Below, one piece after another: positions 32,810-36,082 of a stretch of 36,082 nucleotides of DNA. The first letter of the stretch is position 1. Each line of letters begins with the position of its first letter. The notes under the pieces are model-generated. The model saw nothing but the letters and a program-made list of their open reading frames with translations. It did no database searches and was not told where the DNA came from. The position numbers were made by a program, and so were the translations under genes. Source of the DNA: Desulfobacteraceae bacterium (GTDB taxonomy: Bacteria; Desulfobacterota; Desulfobacteria; Desulfobacterales; JAABSP01); the NCBI GenBank assembly GCA_011390065.1, contig JAABTD010000022.1, forward strand, positions 1-36,082, in the 5' to 3' direction.

Positions 32810-34009
32810 TTAGACGACCATGATTTTGTCCGAAGACCGGGTCAGGGGCTCCAGCCCGTCGTCTCCGACCAGATGGGTGTTTTCGATCCCCACCACCCCT
32901 TCGCCGGGCAGAATCAGCTTGGGTTCCACAGCGATGGTCATGCCGCTTTCAAGCGTCATCTCTTGTCCCCTGGCCAGAAAGGGGTATTCATCCAGCTCCA
33001 GCCCCACCCCGTGGCCGACAAACCGGATCCGCTCTTCTCCGACGCCCATGAAATGATCGCCGTACCCCAGTTCGCCGGCCCTTTCCACGGCCGCCTCGTA
33101 GATGTCGCCGGCGCGAACGCCCGCTCCGGCCATCCGTTTGACGGTTCCCTCCACATCGAGCATCGCCATGTAGGCCTTTCCCAATCGGTCGGGCAGCCCG
33201 CCGATGGCAAAAATCCGCGTGTGGTCCGAGATATAGCCGTCTAAGCAGAAAGTGTAGTCAACCAGAATCGGCTCCCCGGCCCGGATAGGCTCAAAGCTGG
33301 GGCCCTGGGCAACGGCCGGGCCGGCGCCCGCGCCGCCCGTGGGGGAGGCGAGGAAACTGGGCATGGCGGCCCGGGGGCCGGCCATGAGGTGGCCGTAGAA
33401 CATCTCGCTGCCCCACAACCGCATGCGGACCACCCCCTGATGGCCCATCTTCCTGGCTTCGGCCTCCACCTGCCCGGCCAACTCCAGCTCGGTTGCGCCT
33501 TCCCGAATCAGCCCGGCCGTCGCCTCACAAAGACGGTCTGACAGCCGAGCCGACGCTCGGATTCGGGAGATCTCATACGCCGACTTGACCGCTCGGATCT
33601 GTCGGATTTCGTGGGAAACATCGATGATCCGGGTCCCTTCCACAATCTTGCCGAAGTTCAAATAGAGGTTGGCCGGGAGAACGTCCAGCTCCATTCCCAA
33701 CGTCTTCGGAAGGGGCAGGCCTTCTGCCGCCAGCAGTTCCGGCAACTGACGGGGGCTTTTCATGGGCACGATGCGCTCCAGAGCCGATTCGGCCTGGGCC
33801 CGGGCCAGACTTTTCCGGATCATGAGAAGAGGCCGCCCTTCTGCCGGCACATATAATTGTCCTTGCTGGATGGTCCCGGCAAAATAAAAGGAATCCGCGT
33901 TCTGCAGGATCAAGGCCCCATCGAGGCCCTTTCCTGTGAGCCGTTTCTGGAGCGCGGCGATCCGGTTCCGAAGCTCCGATTCGGGTGTGTTTTTATCGGT
34001 GTCGTACAT
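32810..34009 (-). CDS. M24 family metallopeptidase (Xaa-Pro aminopeptidase-like)
   Basis: 399 residues. Order: creatinase-like N-terminal domain (about 13-150) and a pita-bread catalytic domain (about 155-395). The five metal ligands of the M24 family are all present: D251, D262, H323, E352 and E366, within VDYTFCLDGYISDHTR, VGHGVGLELDEYP, AVEPK and GIENTH. No signal peptide, so it is cytoplasmic, probably removing N-terminal residues before proline. An AAAGGA site precedes ATG 34009. A strong terminator ends only 35 bases upstream of the start, leaving little room for a promoter. Confidence 0.9.
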   Translation of the reverse strand: MYDTDKNTPESELRNRIAALQKRLTGKGLDGALILQNADSFYFAGTIQQGQLYVPAEGRPLLMIRKSLARAQAESALERIVPMKSPRQLPELLAAEGLPLPKTLGMELDVLPANLYLNFGKIVEGTRIIDVSHEIRQIRAVKSAYEISRIRASARLSDRLCEATAGLIREGATELELAGQVEAEARKMGHQGVVRMRLWGSEMFYGHLMAGPRAAMPSFLASPTGGAGAGPAVAQGPSFEPIRAGEPILVDYTFCLDGYISDHTRIFAIGGLPDRLGKAYMAMLDVEGTVKRMAGAGVRAGDIYEAAVERAGELGYGDHFMGVGEERIRFVGHGVGLELDEYPFLARGQEMTLESGMTIAVEPKLILPGEGVVGIENTHLVGDDGLEPLTRSSDKIMVV

Positions 34010-34044
34010 CTGTTCCTTTCGAATGTCCTCAGGGTTTACGATGC

Positions 34045-34091
34045 AAAAAAACGGCGGTAGAAGGGAAACCGCGTCCCCTTTTACCGCCGTT
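34045..34091 (-). terminator. rho-independent terminator of the triple-repeat membrane protein gene
   Basis: On the minus strand the ten-base arm AACGGCGGTA (34082-34091) pairs perfectly with TACCGCCGTT (34050-34059). An inner AAGGGG/CCCTT pairing extends the hairpin, and seven T follow (34045-34051, read on the minus strand). It is 47 bases past the stop codon. Confidence 0.88.
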
Positions 34092-34137
34092 ATGATGCGC
34101 AGATCCGATCTGACGGGCCGGATGCCCTCCCCACAAG

Positions 34138-35919
34138 TTATTCCGTTTCGGCGGCCTCTTCCGTTTCTGATTCAGGCGCCGCAACCGATAGAAGCTCCTT
34201 ATAAGCCGCCATCTTCTTTTCGATGATCGGTGCATGGCGGGTTCTGCCCATGTCGATCAGGTCGTTGTTGTCCATTTGAGCCGCTTTTTCCATGTACTCG
34301 ATCGCCAACTGGTAGCCCTCGGCATTGGCCTTGCTGGCCGCAACGTCCGCCATGGTCATCATGCTGAGAATTCTCATATTCTTCTGCATGGCAAAGGCGC
34401 GCTTGGCGTTCTGGGCATCGGCGTATTTCAGGGCCTCATTAATGTAATCCTGAACCTCTTCGTAGCTGGCAACACCTTGGGAATAGAGCAGATCGTTGGC
34501 TTTATCCATATAATAATGGAAGGCGATGGGCATGACCTGTTCTCTGGCGAACACCCCTTGGATCGACTCCGGCGCTTCCACCCCCGACAACCGCACCACG
34601 CGTTCTTCGCCCAGAGGCGCAAAACTGCCTTTCCAGATCTCCAATGAATCGCCGGTGGAGCGGAGATAGTAGTTGGAGGCATTGGAAAAGCTGACGCCGA
34701 TCATGATGGCGAGGAGGACTATCGCACAGGCTGCCAGAAACTTCATCGAACTTTCCATGGGATCAGACCCTTTCTTCTGAGGGGATATGGGTGGGACCTG
34801 GGCTTCGGTCTTCTCTTTCTCCGACGGACCGATGGATTCCGATTCGTCTTCGGGACGGTAAACCGGATCCGGTCGGATTACCTTTCCGGCAGTCTCGCGC
34901 ACTTGCGCCGCAACCTCCGATTTGACCTCCTGAACCGCAACCTCTTCGGACGCCTTCACCTCCTCCGGCACAGTGGTCTCTGACGTCGGTACCGCAGGTT
35001 GCGGCTCAACCGCCGATGCCGCCGGCAGAGGCATGTCGGAGAGGTCGAACTGTCGGAACAACAACCCTTTGATCCGTTCGGCCTCTTCGCCGACAGCAAT
35101 GGGCGGAGCAGAAAATTCGCCCGTCGATCTTTGCGGCGGCGCATAGCGCTTTTCCGGCCGCCAGGTGTCGAACCGTCGGTGAAGCAACTCATCGATGGAT
35201 ATGGGTTCCGTTGCCGGCGTCGGCGCTTCGGATTTGGATTCGGGCGGCTGAACCGGCGCTTCGGCGGTCTCAGGGAGATCGAACCGTTTAAGCAGCAACG
35301 CTTTCACCCGGTCGGCATCCGCACCCGCGGCAATGGGCGGAGCCGGGGGCGCCTCGCTCTGTTGCGGCGGCGGCGCGAAATGCGCCGTCGGAACCCATTC
35401 ATCGAACCGGCGCGACAACAACTCCCGTATCGATACCGGTTTTTGGGTCACGGAAGCCTTTGCCGCCGTCTCCTTTTTGGGCGGTTTGGCCGGGACCTTT
35501 TTTGCCGGCGCTTTCGCCGCTGTTTTTTCCGCTGTTTTTTCCGCGGGCGCCGTCGTTTTCTTTATCGCGGGCGCCTCTTTCCCGGTCGGCTCCGTTCCGG
35601 GCTCGAACGTTTTCATCAGCAACGCCTTCACCCGGCCGGCGTTTTCCCCGGCAGCGATGGGCGGCGCGGCGGCAACCTCGACATCCGCCTTCGGCGGGGC
35701 GTAAAGGGCATCTGGCTGCCAAGCGTCGAATTTTTTCAGCAGCAGATCCTTCATGGTCGCCTTCTTTTTCACTTTTTTGGGTGGCGTTTTGCCGGCCGTC
35801 GCCTTCGAATCCGCAGCCCCTTTGGCCGTTGTGGTCTTCTTGGCCTTGGGACTGCTTTTGACTTTCGAGGCGGATTTTTTCTTGGCCGCGCCCTTCTTTT
35901 TGGAACTCGTTTTTGCCAT
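34138..35919 (-). CDS. membrane protein with histone-H1-like tail and three repeats, function unknown
   Basis: 593 residues; no family recognised. ATG 35919 was chosen because GAGGGG lies seven bases upstream; ATG 35937 would add MQRGFF. Residues 1-54 are Lys/Ala/Ser/Thr-rich with almost no acidic residues, like histone H1 or AlgP tails. Three repeats follow (about 56-106, 173-227 and 251-295), separated by Lys/Ala/Pro-rich linkers. Each starts with an [IM]-x-[ED]-L-L-x-[RK]-[RK]-F-D-x-W element, passes a YAPP/FAPP turn and an APPIAxG stretch, and ends in a [VI]-K-x-L-L-x-x-x-F-[DE] element. An acidic/proline region (300-400), one membrane segment (about 404-421) and a helical C-terminal domain (about 430-580) complete it. 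The positive tail should lie in the cytoplasm and the C-terminus in the periplasm. It is a single-gene unit between a good promoter and a strong terminator. Anchoring of DNA or RNA or of a partner protein is only inference. Confidence 0.8.
   Translation of the reverse strand: MAKTSSKKKGAAKKKSASKVKSSPKAKKTTTAKGAADSKATAGKTPPKKVKKKATMKDLLLKKFDAWQPDALYAPPKADVEVAAAPPIAAGENAGRVKALLMKTFEPGTEPTGKEAPAIKKTTAPAEKTAEKTAAKAPAKKVPAKPPKKETAAKASVTQKPVSIRELLSRRFDEWVPTAHFAPPPQQSEAPPAPPIAAGADADRVKALLLKRFDLPETAEAPVQPPESKSEAPTPATEPISIDELLHRRFDTWRPEKRYAPPQRSTGEFSAPPIAVGEEAERIKGLLFRQFDLSDMPLPAASAVEPQPAVPTSETTVPEEVKASEEVAVQEVKSEVAAQVRETAGKVIRPDPVYRPEDESESIGPSEKEKTEAQVPPISPQKKGSDPMESSMKFLAACAIVLLAIMIGVSFSNASNYYLRSTGDSLEIWKGSFAPLGEERVVRLSGVEAPESIQGVFAREQVMPIAFHYYMDKANDLLYSQGVASYEEVQDYINEALKYADAQNAKRAFAMQKNMRILSMMTMADVAASKANAEGYQLAIEYMEKAAQMDNNDLIDMGRTRHAPIIEKKMAAYKELLSVAAPESETEEAAETE
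35035..35169 (-). repeat. protein repeat 3 of the 34138-35919 gene
   Basis: Encodes residues 251-295: SIDELLHRRFDTWRPE, YAPP, APPIAVGEEAE, IKGLLFRQFDLSD. Confidence 0.8.
35239..35403 (-). repeat. protein repeat 2 of the 34138-35919 gene
   Basis: Encodes residues 173-227: SIRELLSRRFDEWVPT, FAPPP, APPIAAGADAD, VKALLLKRFDLPE. Confidence 0.8.
35602..35754 (-). repeat. protein repeat 1 of the 34138-35919 gene
   Basis: Encodes residues 56-106: MKDLLLKKFDAWQPD, YAPP, APPIAAGENAG, VKALLMKTFE. Most degenerate end (FE instead of FD). Confidence 0.8.
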
Positions 35920-35992
35920 AAAAAAACCCCTCTGCATCCTGAACTGTTAGCAATCGTAAGCGGGTCTCAGTCGATCAGATATCGCGATAATC

Positions 35993-36021
35993 AATATATA
36001 AGAACCCTTATACTTTGTAAA
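35993..36021 (-). promoter_or_regulatory. promoter for the triple-repeat membrane protein gene
   Basis: On the minus strand TTTACA (36016-36021), 17 bases, TATATT (35993-35998); five of six in each box. The predicted leader is about 65-70 bases. Confidence 0.72.
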
Positions 36022-36045
36022 CAATTTTTTCGAGAACGTTTTTGG

Positions 36046-36074
36046 TTGACATCGAGCGAAAATAACCGCATAAA
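36046..36074 (+). promoter_or_regulatory. divergent promoter firing out of the right edge
   Basis: TTGACA (36046-36051), 17 bases, CATAAA (36069-36074; four of six). It points to a gene beyond the window, sharing a control region with the membrane protein gene; the two -35 boxes are 24 bases apart. Confidence 0.5.
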
Positions 36075-36082
36075 TGGTTGTT

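Noticed and set aside
1-36082. CRISPR arrays, tRNA or rRNA genes, transposase genes, prophage genes
   Set aside because: Read through for regular direct repeats, tRNA T-loop sequences and recombinase motifs; none was convincing. Absence is by eye and not a covariance-model search.

Overview
The window looks like a chromosomal segment of an anaerobic, Gram-negative, GC-rich bacterium, most likely a Desulfobacterota (Desulfobacterales-type sulfate reducer or syntroph). The evidence is a four-subunit ferredoxin-dependent 2-oxoacid oxidoreductase, NADH-dehydrogenase/hydrogenase-type flavin and Fe-S subunits without a catalytic subunit, an acetyl-CoA hydrolase/transferase fused to a GNAT domain, RNase J, and envelope genes such as a PpiD-type chaperone and PlsC. 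The lineage is inferred from gene content only; there is no rRNA or tRNA gene in the window.

Layout, left to right. 1-1872 (-): periplasmic PpiD/SurA-type peptidyl-prolyl isomerase, cut by the left edge. 1873-2193: divergent promoters and a possible attenuator. 2194-4074: CoA-transferase/GNAT fusion. 4100-5310: an AT-richer patch of toxin-antitoxin genes, of which only the BrnT/BrnA pair is intact; the rest are remnants with frameshifts, a stop codon or truncation. 5335-9620: a redox gene set (cyclic-nucleotide-binding-like protein, NuoE-like, NuoF-like, NuoG-N-terminus-like), interrupted by a Uma2 nuclease gene. 9698-14891: a promoter, then a P-loop NTPase, korD-korA-korB-korC, hisC and cmk. 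15056-16993: rpsA with its own promoter and terminator. 16996-17604 (-): YciO/Sua5-like protein. 17784-23414: guaB, dnaE, coaE. 23435-25429 (-): RNase II/R-like exonuclease. 25559-31085: small conserved protein, plsC, RNase J, ftsK, methyltransferase. 31082-31690 (-): CYTH protein, divergent from rplM-rpsI (31853-32706). 32810-34009 (-): M24 peptidase. 34138-35919 (-): an unusual membrane protein with a histone-H1-like lysine/alanine tail and three repeats. 35938-36082: back-to-back promoters.

How the genes work together. The NuoEFG-like module can move electrons between NAD(P)H and iron-sulfur clusters, and the Kor complex oxidises 2-oxoacids to acyl-CoA while reducing ferredoxin. Their adjacency suggests one redox block linking ferredoxin and NAD(P)H, with the CoA-transferase fusion handling acyl-CoA nearby. 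The rest is mainly housekeeping: translation (S1, L13, S9), replication and segregation (DnaE, FtsK), RNA decay (RNase J, RNase II/R), and nucleotide, cofactor and lipid synthesis.

Most worth attention: the triple-repeat membrane protein at 34138-35919 (no family recognised); a Gln at the usual catalytic Glu position of the CoA-transferase; a Tyr replacing a cluster Cys in the NuoG-like subunit; and the graveyard of decayed toxin-antitoxin modules.
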